Of a DNA stretch of 42,852 nucleotides, positions 19,352 through 29,009 are shown piece by piece; the first letter of the stretch is position 1, and each line of letters begins with the position of its first letter. Origin of the DNA: a bacterium BMS3Bbin03 (lineage in GTDB: Bacteria > Zhuqueibacterota > JdFR-76 > BMS3Abin05). The translations under genes and the position numbers were made by a program. The DNA lies in NCBI GenBank assembly GCA_002898015.1, contig BDTM01000052.1:1-42852 (forward strand). The letters run 5' to 3'. The notes beneath the pieces are model-generated. The model ran no database searches, was not told where the DNA came from, and saw only the letters and a program-made list of their open reading frames with translations.

Positions 19352-19382
19352 TTGCGTAATGCCTAAATATTTTGTAAATTTG
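19352..19382 (+). promoter_or_regulatory. Candidate Bacteroidetes-type promoter for plsY
   Basis: A TTG at 19352-19354 is separated by 20 bases from TAAATTTG (19375-19382). This fits the TTG..TAnnTTTG promoter form known for Bacteroidetes primary sigma factors. It lies downstream of the rseP terminator and 43 bases before the plsY start, where a new promoter is expected. Single match by eye, so moderate confidence. Confidence 0.4.
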
Positions 19383-19424
19383 TACGTTACGTTATTCTAA
19401 CATTGCATTTAGGATAGTCGATTT

Positions 19425-20033
19425 ATGGCTGGAAAATTGATCATAATCGGTTTGATTTCGTACTTTTTAGGCTCTTTTCCAACTGCCTTTTTGCTTGTTC
19501 GCTGGAAGTTCCACAAAAACATCACACAGGAAGGCACAGGAAATGTCGGCACGCTTAATGCGCTTCGAATCACCCACTCCAGGCCGCTGACGGTTCTGGT
19601 ACTCCTTGTCGATTTCCTTAAGGGGGCGCTCGCGATCTGGCTGGCGTCACAGCTCTTCGGCCGTGATTTTGAATATTTACTCGCTGCATCCGTCTTTGTT
19701 GTGCTGGGCCATGATTTTCCGGTTTGGCTGAAATTTCACGGCGGCCGGGGATTGGCTACCTCTGCCGGCATTTTTCTGCTGATCCAACCCTATATTGTGC
19801 TGGGGTGGCTGGTCTTGTGGCTTTTGATCTACCTGTTAACCCGAAAAGTGGCTTATGCTAATGCGCTTGCGACGCTTTTAACGCCCGGAATTTTACTCAT
19901 TCGGGCGTTTCATTTGTATGATTCTTCGACTTTTATCATTGTATTTGCCGTCACTTTTTTGGTATTCATCAAACACATCCCGCGTTTGCTCCATGCAATG
20001 CGGGGGGAAGAAACGGTTCAGCAATTTCAATAG
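19425..20033 (+). CDS. plsY: PlsY-family glycerol-3-phosphate acyltransferase
   Basis: PlsY moves an acyl group from acyl-phosphate to glycerol-3-phosphate at the inner membrane, beginning phospholipid synthesis. The 202-residue protein has about five membrane spans and the family landmarks in order: GSFPTAFLL, then TGNVGTLNALR in place of the usual GSGNPGATN loop, LVDFLKGALA, and HDFPVWLKFHGGRGLATSAG in place of GGKGVAT. The general layout fits PlsY but two active-site loops deviate, so substrate or efficiency may differ. It is monocistronic by its own promoter and a following gap. Confidence 0.82.
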   Translation: MAGKLIIIGLISYFLGSFPTAFLLVRWKFHKNITQEGTGNVGTLNALRITHSRPLTVLVLLVDFLKGALAIWLASQLFGRDFEYLLAASVFVVLGHDFPVWLKFHGGRGLATSAGIFLLIQPYIVLGWLVLWLLIYLLTRKVAYANALATLLTPGILLIRAFHLYDSSTFIIVFAVTFLVFIKHIPRLLHAMRGEETVQQFQ

Positions 20034-20115
20034 GCCGGGGACACAACTTTCATTTTTGGTTCTGAGATGTGATCGGGAAAGTTTATTAAATTGAAATCTT
20101 CGGAAAGGAGACAGT

Positions 20116-21291
20116 ATGAAATTGGCGGATAGAATGGCACGATTAGGCACCGAAACCGCATTCGAAGTCCTGGCTAAAGCAAAGGCTCTTGAGGCTCAGG
20201 GGAGGGACATCGTTCATCTGGAAATAGGGGAGCCGGATTTTGATACGCCTGCACACATCCGTGAAGCGACAAAAAAGGCCATCGATGAAGGTTACACGCA
20301 TTACGGGCCGGCGCCCGGTATTCCGGAGCTGCGGAAAGCCATTGCGGAATCCATCGGAGCCGCACGAAATATCACGGTAAATTCTGATCAGGTGGTCGTC
20401 ACCCTCGGTGCAAAACCCATCATATTTTTCTCGATTCTGGCATTGGCACAGGCCGGTGATGAGGTCATTTATCCGGATCCGGGTTTTCCGATTTACGAAT
20501 CCGTCATCAATTTTACGGGTGCCAGACAAGTGCCGATTCCCTTGCGCGAGGAAAAAGAATTTCGCTTCGATGTGGATGAACTGCGGCCGCTGATCAATGA
20601 CCGGACAAAAATGATTATTTTAAATTCGCCGCATAATCCGACGGGCGGCATGTTGTCTCCGTCGGACCTTGAAGCGGTGGCGGAAATGGTTCGGGGCAGG
20701 GACATCGTGATTCTTTCGGATGAAGTTTACGAATTCATTCTTTATGAAAATAAATTTCACAGCATTGCTTCTTTGCCGGGAATGCAGGAAAAGACGATTA
20801 TTTTACACGGTTTTTCAAAAACGTATGCCATGACCGGCTGGCGATTGGGGTTCGGTGTTATGCCGGAGTGGCTCGCCGAGTGCATCACTCAGCTTCAGGT
20901 GAACAGCAACTCATGTCCGAACAGTTTTATTCAGTATGGCGGGATCGCCGCAATAAAAGGCCCGCAGGACGAAAGCCGGAAGATGGTGGCCGAATTTAAG
21001 CGGCGCAGGGATGTGATTGTCGACGGATTGAATCACCTAGACGGCGTCTCCTGTTTAACGCCCGGAGGTGCCTTTTATGTGTTCCCGAACATAAAAGATC
21101 TGATCAAACAAACAGGCAAAGACACAAAAGAATTGGCGGAATATTTTTTAAAAGAGGCGGGTATCGCGGTGCTTTCGGGCACGGCTTTTGGCGAATATGG
21201 CGAAGGCTATTTGCGCCTTTCCTATGCCAATTCGGTGGAAAATATTCAGAAGGCCGTCCAGCGAATGGACGAGGCGATTAGAAAACTTTAA
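20116..21291 (+). CDS. PLP-dependent class I/II aminotransferase
   Basis: The 391-residue protein belongs to fold type I aminotransferases of the aspartate aminotransferase subgroup. Visible motifs are the substrate-binding EIGEPDFDTP near residue 35, the LNSPHNPTGG loop, the ILSDEVYEFI strand that contacts the PLP ring, and the lysine site HGFSKTYAMTGWRLG with Lys235 as the Schiff-base residue. It could be aspartate, alanine or aromatic specific. Sequence reading alone does not settle this. An AAAGGAG site precedes the ATG. Confidence 0.9.
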   Translation: MKLADRMARLGTETAFEVLAKAKALEAQGRDIVHLEIGEPDFDTPAHIREATKKAIDEGYTHYGPAPGIPELRKAIAESIGAARNITVNSDQVVVTLGAKPIIFFSILALAQAGDEVIYPDPGFPIYESVINFTGARQVPIPLREEKEFRFDVDELRPLINDRTKMIILNSPHNPTGGMLSPSDLEAVAEMVRGRDIVILSDEVYEFILYENKFHSIASLPGMQEKTIILHGFSKTYAMTGWRLGFGVMPEWLAECITQLQVNSNSCPNSFIQYGGIAAIKGPQDESRKMVAEFKRRRDVIVDGLNHLDGVSCLTPGGAFYVFPNIKDLIKQTGKDTKELAEYFLKEAGIAVLSGTAFGEYGEGYLRLSYANSVENIQKAVQRMDEAIRKL

Positions 21292-21367
21292 GCATTTGGA
21301 GGACTTCCAAACGCAGGTTTGCTTTGGAAAAGTCGGCTAAAATCATTATTCCGGAGGGTTAAATTCT

Positions 21368-22456
21368 GTGGAACCGAAAAAAACGGCATTATTTGATGTC
21401 CACCAAAAGTTAGCGAAAAAGATTGTCGAGTTTGGCGGATATTTAATGCCGGTTCAGTATTCAAGTATTATTCAGGAACATAAACGAGTGCGGTCAACCG
21501 TCGGAATGTTCGATGTTTCCCACATGGGTGAGTTTATTTTCAAAGGGCAAAACGCGCTTGATTTTTTAAATGAGATGACCATCAACGATGTAAGCAAGCT
21601 GGTCGACTATCAGGCACAATATTCCGCCATGTGCTACGATCACGGCGGTATTGTGGACGATCTTCTGGTGTACCGTTTTCCGGATTATTTCATGATGGTG
21701 GTTAATGCCTCGAATACCGAGAAAGACTGGGACTGGCTTTCGGAACACAGGCGGGATGGGGTGGAGATGGAAAATGTGAGCGATTCAATTACGCTGTTGG
21801 CGGTGCAGGGAAAAAAATCGTCCGCCGCGCTGCAGAAATTAACGGCCTTGGATCTGAGTTTAATTAAGTTTTACCATTTTGCCGAAGCCAAACTAACAGA
21901 TGTTCCGATGACAATTTCCCACACGGGTTACACGGGTGAACCCGGGTTCGAGCTGTATTTTGATCAAAAATATTCTTTAAAAGTCTGGGATGCCGTCATG
22001 GACGCGGGCAGAGAATTTGACATCGAGCCCATTGGATTGGGTGCCAGAGATACGCTTCGCCTTGAGATGAAGTACTGCCTCTACGGAAATGATATCGATG
22101 AAACAACCAACCCGCTTGAAGCCGGTTTAGGCTGGATCACAAAGCTTCGGAAAGGTGATTTTGTGGGAAGAGGCACGCTTCTCAGGGTAAAAGAAGAAGG
22201 CGTCAGGCGAAAACTGATCGGATTCAAAATGAATGAACGGGCATTCCCGCGGCACGGATACAAAATTTTCAAAGGGGGCGGGGAAATCGGCCGCGTCACC
22301 AGCGGCACGGTTTCACCCATGCTGAATACCGGCATCGGAATGGGTTACGTTCCGGCGGCATTTTCCGCCGTGGGTACATCGATCGAGATCGGGATTCGCG
22401 GAGAATTGAAACGCGCCGCCGTTTGCGAAACGCCCTTTTATCATCCTGAAGCATGA
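21368..22456 (+). CDS. gcvT: Aminomethyltransferase, glycine cleavage T protein
   Basis: GcvT releases ammonia from the aminomethyl group on lipoylated H protein and passes the one-carbon unit to tetrahydrofolate. The 362-residue length and motifs are typical: GMFDVSHMGEF, QYSAMCYDHGGIVDDLLVY, SHTGYTGEPGFELY, LGARDTLRLE and GRVTSGTVSPMLN. The start is GTG at 21368, with GGAGGGTT before it. The other glycine cleavage genes are not here. The gene overlaps the next by four bases (ATGA), so it is coupled to comB. H protein needs lipoylation, which the LipM-type gene at 16156 could help supply. Confidence 0.94.
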   Translation: MEPKKTALFDVHQKLAKKIVEFGGYLMPVQYSSIIQEHKRVRSTVGMFDVSHMGEFIFKGQNALDFLNEMTINDVSKLVDYQAQYSAMCYDHGGIVDDLLVYRFPDYFMMVVNASNTEKDWDWLSEHRRDGVEMENVSDSITLLAVQGKKSSAALQKLTALDLSLIKFYHFAEAKLTDVPMTISHTGYTGEPGFELYFDQKYSLKVWDAVMDAGREFDIEPIGLGARDTLRLEMKYCLYGNDIDETTNPLEAGLGWITKLRKGDFVGRGTLLRVKEEGVRRKLIGFKMNERAFPRHGYKIFKGGGEIGRVTSGTVSPMLNTGIGMGYVPAAFSAVGTSIEIGIRGELKRAAVCETPFYHPEA

Positions 22457-23184
22457 TTGTGAAGTCATTTCTTTCTCCGGCCGATTTAACCGAAGAAAGT
22501 GTCAAAAACACCTGGGTGGTTGTGATCGATGTGCTGCGCGCCACGTCGACCATTGTGACAGCCCTTCACAATGGGGCGAAACTTGTTCGGCCGGTCGCCG
22601 ATACGGCGGAAGCCATCCGAATTGCGGGGCAGAAAAGGGGAGAGGAGATTTTGCTCGCAGGTGAAGAGAACGGATTTAAAATTAATGGATTTGATCTGGG
22701 GAATTCTCCGCTCGAATACGCCCACTCTGTTATTTACGGTAAGAAGATTATTCTTAAAACGACCAACGGTACACGCGCTTTTTTAAACGTTCAATCTGCC
22801 CCCAAAATTCTGGTCGGTTCATTTTTAAACGCTCAGGCAGCAGCCGGGTTTTTAAACCGAAATCTGCCCGAGCGCGTTTTATTTGTAAATTCCGGTCTGC
22901 AGGGTCATTTTTCTCTTGAAGATTCAGTTTGTTCGGGTTATATTATAAGTCAACTTTCGGAAGCGGACATCCGAAATGATGACGCCTGTGCTGCCGTTGA
23001 GCTGTCTCGTCATTTTGCTTCAGATGTGCGTGCCATGTTTGGTCAATCCCGGCATGGGCGCTATTTGAAAAGAAATGGTTTTGAAACCGATTTGGAATTT
23101 TGCGCACAGAAAAATATTTTTAAAGATATTCCTGTCTTTGATACAGACAAACGGGGAATTGTATTGGCACAAATGGCCGGTTAA
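22453..23184 (+). CDS. comB: ComB-family 2-phosphosulfolactate phosphatase
   Basis: The 243-residue protein shows the ComB signatures VVVIDVLRATSTIVTAL near the N-terminus, GFDLGNSPLEY and LKTTNGTRAFL in the middle and LEDSVCSGYI later. The founding member dephosphorylates 2-phosphosulfolactate in coenzyme M synthesis, but many bacteria that make no coenzyme M carry the family, where the substrate is uncertain. No other coenzyme M gene is visible. It overlaps gcvT by four bases and precedes ftsK by 52 bases. Confidence 0.85.
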   Translation: MIVKSFLSPADLTEESVKNTWVVVIDVLRATSTIVTALHNGAKLVRPVADTAEAIRIAGQKRGEEILLAGEENGFKINGFDLGNSPLEYAHSVIYGKKIILKTTNGTRAFLNVQSAPKILVGSFLNAQAAAGFLNRNLPERVLFVNSGLQGHFSLEDSVCSGYIISQLSEADIRNDDACAAVELSRHFASDVRAMFGQSRHGRYLKRNGFETDLEFCAQKNIFKDIPVFDTDKRGIVLAQMAG

Positions 23185-23236
23185 AAAGAACAGATTGATT
23201 TTGATAGAATTACTAAAAATATTTTTTTGAGCGTCC

Positions 23237-25639
23237 ATGAATCGAAAACCTATTCGAAAAAAATCATTCGGAAACAAGAAGAAAGAAATCAGCGGCATTT
23301 TGCTTCTGGTGCTTGGGGTTCTCATTTTTTTGAGCCTCATTTTTTATTCCGTGCAAGATTGGCCAAACGGCAGCTCGCCTCAACCGGTACACAATTTAAT
23401 GGGACTGGCCGGTGCTTATGTCGCCCATTATTTGCTCATTTACACCATTGGGTTTCCGATTATTGTGCTGCCCGTTTTAATCTTTTTTTTAGGATTGAAA
23501 TTTCTTACAAATCGCTCTGTCAGCGGCTTTTTTCAAAATTCTCTGTTGGTTCTGTTCTATGCCACTACGCTTTCGATTGCGATCACCCTGCCAAAAGTCA
23601 CGCCTAACGGGATCATCGATAACTCTCACTACGAGTGGAACGGAGATGTGGGCTATTTTTTTGCATCTCATCTGATTCGCTATTTTGGCGTGATTGGAAG
23701 CCTCTTAATTTTATTCACAATTATCGTCTTGCCTGTGCTTTATTTAACGGATTTTTCTTTCACAAAAATTATGGAATTCTTTTCGAATCGATTTTCAGGG
23801 GTGTTCGAAAAATGGCAGAATTCTTATGCTTCTCGAAAGAGAAATTGGGCACTGCGCCGGGAATTAAAGCGGGAAGAAAAGAAAAAACGCGCTCGTGAGA
23901 AAGTCGGGTACGAAAGAGAGATTACCGAAGAAGAATTTGAAGAATCCGACGTGACGGGAATTCAAATAGAAGAAGATTTTACAGACGGCTCCGGGCCGGT
24001 TGAAGGGCGGTCTTCCCGTCGTTCACAGGATTACGGGCAGGAAGCTGAAGCGGAGCAAATCGAACTTCCGCTCGACGATAAACTGAAAAAAATGCCTGAG
24101 ACGGAATTGCAAAAGGCGAAAATTCAAATATCGCGGGAGGAAGTGGAAGAAATTCCGGCGGATTACGAATTACCGCCAATCGATTTGTTGGATGAATCGC
24201 CGCCCCCGGAATCGCGTGAACGCCGGGAAGAGCTGTTGGAAATGGCCCGCTATCTGGAACAAAAATTGGGAGAATACGATGTTCGTGGTAAAGTGGTTCA
24301 GATTCATCCCGGGCCCGTTATCACACAGTTTGAAGTAGAACCCGATTCCGGAGTCAAAATTAGTAAATTTGTGGCCATTGCGGATGATCTTGCAATGGTG
24401 CTGCGCGCCAGAACCATTCGGATTGTGGCACCCATCCCCGGAAAATCTGTCGTCGGAATTGAGATTCCCAATCGAAAGCCGGCTAAGGTATCGCTTCGCA
24501 GTGTCATGGAATCGGATGTCTTTGAACATTCTCAGGTGCGGCTGCCGCTTGGCTTAGGCGTCGATATTACAGGGAAGGTTTATGTGGCAGATCTGGCAAA
24601 AATGCCGCATTTACTGGTGGCGGGTACCACGGGTTCGGGGAAAAGCGTGTGTTTGAATATAATCATTACGAGTCTGCTCTTTAAGTTTTCGCCGGAAATT
24701 GTCCGGTTTGTTTTAATCGATCCGAAACGTCTGGAATTCTCGGTATATGCACGGCTGTTGAATCACCACCTGATTACATTGCCCGATTTGAATGAAGATG
24801 TCATTACCATCCCGGAAAATGCCGTAACGATTTTGAAAGGCATGGAAAAAGAGATGGAGCACCGTTATCGTATTCTGGCGAAGGCGAACGTGCGGAACCT
24901 GGGAGAATTTAATCAAGCGATTGAAGAGGGGGAGATCCACACCAAATTGGAAGAAAAATACCGTCATAAAATGCCTTACATCATTATTGCGGTGGATGAA
25001 TTGTCGGATCTTATGCTCATTTGCGGAAAGGATATCGAAGGCCCGATTAGTCGATTGGCTCACATGGCGCGCGCGGTGGGCATTCACATGATTTTGGCAA
25101 CCCAGCGGCCTTCTACAGATGTCCTGACAGGGGTGATTAAGGCCAATTTCCCGTGCCGGATCGCGCTGCGGGTATCTTCCAAAACAGATTCCCGTGTTAT
25201 TCTGGACACAAATGGTGCAGATAAATTACTTGGCGACGGAGACATGCTTTTTTTGCCGCCGGGCCAGTCAAACCCGGTTCGGCTGCACAGCGCCTATGTA
25301 TCGGCGAAAGAAATAGAACGTGTGCTCAAGTTTATCGAATCACAACCCAAGTTTCCGCACTGGGATATTACCGTGAAGGCGGCGGCGGGAATTGGCGAAG
25401 GTGAATTAAGCGGCAGATCCCTGGAGAGAGACGAGTTATTCAACGAAGCGCTGAAACTGGTGGTGCGGCACCAGCAGGGTTCCATTTCACTTTTGCAAAG
25501 ACGCCTGCGCATCGGTTACGCACGTGCCGCCCGTTTGATCGATCAAATGGAGCAAGTGGGTTACGTGGGTGCTTTTGACGGCAGTAAAGCGCGTGAAGTG
25601 CTGATTACAGAAGAAGATCTTGATAATTTATTGGATTAA
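23237..25639 (+). CDS. ftsK: FtsK/SpoIIIE DNA translocase
   Basis: This is the membrane-anchored hexameric motor that pumps chromosome termini at the division septum. The 800 residues contain an N-terminal block of about four membrane spans (about 18-190), a charged linker rich in Glu and Arg (about 200-330), the alpha and beta motor domains with the Walker A GTTGSGKS at 463-470 and Walker B IIIAVDELSDLM, and a C-terminal winged-helix gamma domain (about 730-800, SISLLQRRLRIGYARAARLI) that reads KOPS-type sites. All parts are intact. lolA follows by 18 bases. Confidence 0.96.
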   Translation: MNRKPIRKKSFGNKKKEISGILLLVLGVLIFLSLIFYSVQDWPNGSSPQPVHNLMGLAGAYVAHYLLIYTIGFPIIVLPVLIFFLGLKFLTNRSVSGFFQNSLLVLFYATTLSIAITLPKVTPNGIIDNSHYEWNGDVGYFFASHLIRYFGVIGSLLILFTIIVLPVLYLTDFSFTKIMEFFSNRFSGVFEKWQNSYASRKRNWALRRELKREEKKKRAREKVGYEREITEEEFEESDVTGIQIEEDFTDGSGPVEGRSSRRSQDYGQEAEAEQIELPLDDKLKKMPETELQKAKIQISREEVEEIPADYELPPIDLLDESPPPESRERREELLEMARYLEQKLGEYDVRGKVVQIHPGPVITQFEVEPDSGVKISKFVAIADDLAMVLRARTIRIVAPIPGKSVVGIEIPNRKPAKVSLRSVMESDVFEHSQVRLPLGLGVDITGKVYVADLAKMPHLLVAGTTGSGKSVCLNIIITSLLFKFSPEIVRFVLIDPKRLEFSVYARLLNHHLITLPDLNEDVITIPENAVTILKGMEKEMEHRYRILAKANVRNLGEFNQAIEEGEIHTKLEEKYRHKMPYIIIAVDELSDLMLICGKDIEGPISRLAHMARAVGIHMILATQRPSTDVLTGVIKANFPCRIALRVSSKTDSRVILDTNGADKLLGDGDMLFLPPGQSNPVRLHSAYVSAKEIERVLKFIESQPKFPHWDITVKAAAGIGEGELSGRSLERDELFNEALKLVVRHQQGSISLLQRRLRIGYARAARLIDQMEQVGYVGAFDGSKAREVLITEEDLDNLLD

Positions 25640-25657
25640 AAAAATAATGAGATTTTT

Positions 25658-26317
25658 ATGAAAAAAACAGGTTTACTTTTTTTAGGGGTTATTTTCATTA
25701 TGGCCGGCATCAACACTAACCCGGTTTTTGCCAAGAAAAAGATTAGCGCAGAAAAGATTCTTAAAAAAGTTCGTGAGAGAGTTCAATCCATTAATACCTT
25801 GCAGGCTAGTTTTAAAGAGACGTTCCATTGGACGATGATTGATGAAGTGCAGAAATTTTCGGGGGAATTGTACATTGGCGAAGGCGATAAATTTCGCTTG
25901 CAAACCGCCGGACAGATTATTGTCTCTGACGGGAAAACCCTCTGGACCTATGATGCCGGGAAAAATCAAGTGCTCATTGACAATGTCAGCCCCTCCGGAG
26001 ATGAATTGCTGCCGCGGCGTTTACTGCTGAAATTCGAGAAGGACTATCATCCGACACTCATCGGCAAAAAGGTTATCGGAAATACGATGTGCTATGTGCT
26101 GGATTTGACCTCCAAAACGGAAGATGCCTTTATTCCCAAAATGACAGTCTGGATTGACAGCAAGAATTGGCTGACAAAAAAGCTGAGTTATGAAGATATC
26201 AATCAAAATAAAACGACTTATGAGTTGGGCAGCATAAAAATCAATAAAAAACTTCCGGAGGAGATTTTTCGGTTTAAAATTAAACCGGGGGTACAGGTCA
26301 TTGATATGCGAAATTAA
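25658..26317 (+). CDS. lolA: LolA-family outer-membrane lipoprotein carrier
   Basis: The 219-residue protein has a signal peptide (residues 1-25, cleaved after NPVFA). The rest matches LolA: VQSINTLQASFKETFHW near the start, SGELYIGEGDKFRLQ, IIVSDGKTLWTYDAGKNQV and MTVWIDSKNWLTKKLSYED. LolA takes lipoproteins released by LolCDE and hands them to the outer membrane. Its place directly after ftsK is the usual order in many diderm genomes, which supports the call. Confidence 0.92.
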   Translation: MKKTGLLFLGVIFIMAGINTNPVFAKKKISAEKILKKVRERVQSINTLQASFKETFHWTMIDEVQKFSGELYIGEGDKFRLQTAGQIIVSDGKTLWTYDAGKNQVLIDNVSPSGDELLPRRLLLKFEKDYHPTLIGKKVIGNTMCYVLDLTSKTEDAFIPKMTVWIDSKNWLTKKLSYEDINQNKTTYELGSIKINKKLPEEIFRFKIKPGVQVIDMRN

Positions 26318-26489
26318 CAAATCAATTTTCCGCAGAAACGGCGGGTGCAACTATGTAAAAATATGTTTGGAAATCTGAAAAAAAGATTGATTTTTTGTCA
26401 ATAAAATTTTACTTTTAAAGCTTAGCTGTATTAAAATGAAACATCTCGAATTGCTTAAAAAGACATTCGGTCAATTTAAGGAGTAGTCA

Positions 26490-28814
26490 TTGCAGATGAA
26501 TTCCAACTTTTCTAATGATAATCATGAGTTCGAAGAACAGCAGGTTCGTTTAAGTGATTATTGGAGAATTATCTATCGAAGGAAATGGATTATCATACTC
26601 TCCTTTCTTGTTGTGGTGGCCGCCACAGCTTACTATACTTTTACAACACCACCCACTTACGAAGCCGATTGTTCGGTCATGGTTGATCAAACAGGCGGTA
26701 TGACACAATCTCTGTTTGACATTAGCCCCTTTGGCGGTAAACAATTAACCATGATGAACAATCAGGTGCAGATTCTTAAAAGTAATCGATTGGCTCGCGA
26801 AGTTGTTTCAAATCTTTTAAAAGCGAATTATAAAGACTCCCTTCGGTTATTTTCTGTTGAGGGGGAATCCGACAAGCCCATTAATTATTTACAACTGGGT
26901 ACCGCAAGACTTCAGGCCAACTTGACCGTCGATCCCATTCGTGATACGGATATTATTAAAATACGAGTGAAAGCCGGTTCCGCCTATGAAGCGTCCTTTT
27001 TAAGCAATCGAGTGGCTCAGACCTTTCAGAACCTGGACCGGGAATTCAGCCGGGGTGAAATCAGCCAGGTGGTCTCCTTTTTGGATATTCAACTGAAAAA
27101 GAAGGCAAAAGATCTTCGCGAATCGGAGGAGGCTCTTCGTGAATTTCAGCAGGCCAAAGGCGTTTTTGCACTGCCGGAGGAAACGCAGGAATTAGTCACC
27201 CAGCTTGTTGATTTTGAGAGCCAATTAGCAACGGCACAGACCGATTTAGATGCCAATTCAAAACGACTGGAATATCTGAAATCCCAGATGGGACGAATGA
27301 AAGGCAAATTGGAAACCAGTCTGAGCAATATATCGACACCTTTAATAACGGAATTGAAACAAAAGATTGCCGAGAATGAGGCTTCCTTAACTGCGTTTCA
27401 ATTGCAGGCGGGCAGGAATCAATTTCAATATGATCAGATCGAAGAGACAAAAAAATCACTTGCCGTTTTGAAAAAACGGTTAAAGGTGGAGATCAGCCGG
27501 TTATTGGCGAATAATACACCTTTGAATGATTCATTGGAACCTTACTGGGATGTGGTGCAGAAGGTGGTGGATTTGCGCACGGAGAACCTGGCATTGAAAG
27601 CCAAAATTAATGCGCTGAGTAATTTTGTAAAAAAATATTCCCGGAAAATGGATACATTGCCGGACAAAAGTTTGCAATTGGCCCGGCTGGAGCGTGCGAA
27701 AAAGTTGAATGAGAATATTTATCTCATGATGAAGCAAAAATATGAAGAATCCAGAATTACGAAAGCCGGGCAGATCGGGAAGATTCGAATTATCGATCAG
27801 GCGCTTCCTCCGCAATTTCCGGTTTCCCCGAAGAAAAAGATGAATCTTTTACTGGCGGTGTTGATTGGTTTGGGGATGGGAGTGGGAATTGCATTTTTCC
27901 TGGAATATATTGACAACTCCATAAAGACAATCGAAGATGTGGAACAATTACGGCTGCCGTTACTGGCGGCAATCCCTGAAATCGAACCGGAAAAACAAAA
28001 CGGAAACTTTTTTAGTCTGCCCGGAAAGGGAAAGCGCCACCATCACAATGTGATCGATGATTCAAACGAAATTGCCGAACGTTTGGTGACGCATTTGCGG
28101 CCTAAATCGCCGATTGCTGAAGCCTATCGCTCGCTTCGGACGCAGATTCAATATGCGAAATCAGAAAGTCCCATTCATTCGATTCTGGTTTCCAGCCCGG
28201 GGCCGGGGGAGGGGAAATCCACATCCGTTACAAATCTTGCCATTACAATAGCACAAATGGGAACCAAGACGATTTTGGTCGATTCAGACCTGAGGCGTCC
28301 CGTGATTCACAGCCTTTTTGGTGTGCAGAAAGATGTCGGTCTGACGAATTATCTGGTCGGTAATGCGGCTCTTGAAGATGTGATTCGTTCTACCGCTGTC
28401 GATAATTTATATTTAATGACCTCAGGCGTGTTGCCCCCCAATCCCGCTGAATTAGTGGGTTCCAAGCGCATGAAAGCTCTGGTTGAATTGCTTAGCAAAC
28501 AATTCGATTATGTTTTATTCGATTCCCCTCCGATTATTGCCGTTACGGATGCGATTGTAATGGCCCCCATGGTAGATGCTGTGGTCTTGGTGGTCCGTTC
28601 TCAGCTTACAGATAAGAACGCGACCAAGCGTGCTTTCGAGCTTCTGAATAACGTGAATGCTTATATGCCAGGTGTTCTTCTAAACGATGTTTCGTCTGCT
28701 TATATTTATGGATCCTATTATTATTACTACTATTACTATTATTATTACGGAGAAGAAAGCGGCCAGAGCAAGAAAAAGCACAAAAAAAGCTCAAAGAAAC
28801 ACCATCGTGTGTAA
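26490..28814 (+). CDS. Wzz/Wzc-type polysaccharide tyrosine autokinase with poly-Tyr tail
   Basis: The 774-residue protein controls chain length and export of surface polysaccharide from the inner membrane. It has an N-terminal Wzz domain with a first membrane span (about 32-52), a long periplasmic coiled-coil region (about 200-430), a second span (about 450-470) and a cytoplasmic BY-kinase domain. Kinase motifs are GPGEGKSTS (Walker A), TILVDSDLRRP (A') and YVLFDSPPI (Walker B). The tail contains eleven consecutive tyrosines followed by a Lys/His-rich end, the expected autophosphorylation cluster. TTG 26490 has AAGGAG six bases upstream; ATG 26496 is an alternative. UpxY and epimerase genes downstream agree with a capsule or exopolysaccharide locus. 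Confidence 0.93.
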   Translation: MQMNSNFSNDNHEFEEQQVRLSDYWRIIYRRKWIIILSFLVVVAATAYYTFTTPPTYEADCSVMVDQTGGMTQSLFDISPFGGKQLTMMNNQVQILKSNRLAREVVSNLLKANYKDSLRLFSVEGESDKPINYLQLGTARLQANLTVDPIRDTDIIKIRVKAGSAYEASFLSNRVAQTFQNLDREFSRGEISQVVSFLDIQLKKKAKDLRESEEALREFQQAKGVFALPEETQELVTQLVDFESQLATAQTDLDANSKRLEYLKSQMGRMKGKLETSLSNISTPLITELKQKIAENEASLTAFQLQAGRNQFQYDQIEETKKSLAVLKKRLKVEISRLLANNTPLNDSLEPYWDVVQKVVDLRTENLALKAKINALSNFVKKYSRKMDTLPDKSLQLARLERAKKLNENIYLMMKQKYEESRITKAGQIGKIRIIDQALPPQFPVSPKKKMNLLLAVLIGLGMGVGIAFFLEYIDNSIKTIEDVEQLRLPLLAAIPEIEPEKQNGNFFSLPGKGKRHHHNVIDDSNEIAERLVTHLRPKSPIAEAYRSLRTQIQYAKSESPIHSILVSSPGPGEGKSTSVTNLAITIAQMGTKTILVDSDLRRPVIHSLFGVQKDVGLTNYLVGNAALEDVIRSTAVDNLYLMTSGVLPPNPAELVGSKRMKALVELLSKQFDYVLFDSPPIIAVTDAIVMAPMVDAVVLVVRSQLTDKNATKRAFELLNNVNAYMPGVLLNDVSSAYIYGSYYYYYYYYYYYGEESGQSKKKHKKSSKKHHRV

Positions 28815-28958
28815 TAGATCATAGACATGTTTTAAAACAACCCCGGCTTTTTCTTGTTGGAAATTTTGCATAAAAGACAATGGTTTTAAATGGTAATACT
28901 ATGTCATCGCATTTGTGAAAATGGGACTGACGTGGCGGAGCTGTGAGAAAAATAGATT

Positions 28959-28997
28959 GAGGTTAAGGTTAAGCTTGAGGTTAAGATTAAGATTGAG
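28959..28997 (+). repeat. Hexamer GGTTAA-type repeat, left arm of S23 cassette
   Basis: Six and a half degenerate six-base units (GAGGTT, AAGGTT, AAGCTT, AAGATT) run into the start of the S23 gene. The inverse complement recurs at 29332-29363 on the far side of that gene. The arm stays open in the gene's reading frame, back to a stop near 28953. Confidence 0.8.
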
Positions 28998-29009
28998 AGA
29001 AGAAAACAG

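Noticed and set aside
28815..28870. Terminator after the tyrosine kinase
   Set aside because: Only a short AT-rich palindrome (GTTTTAAAAC) is seen. There is no GC stem with T-run.
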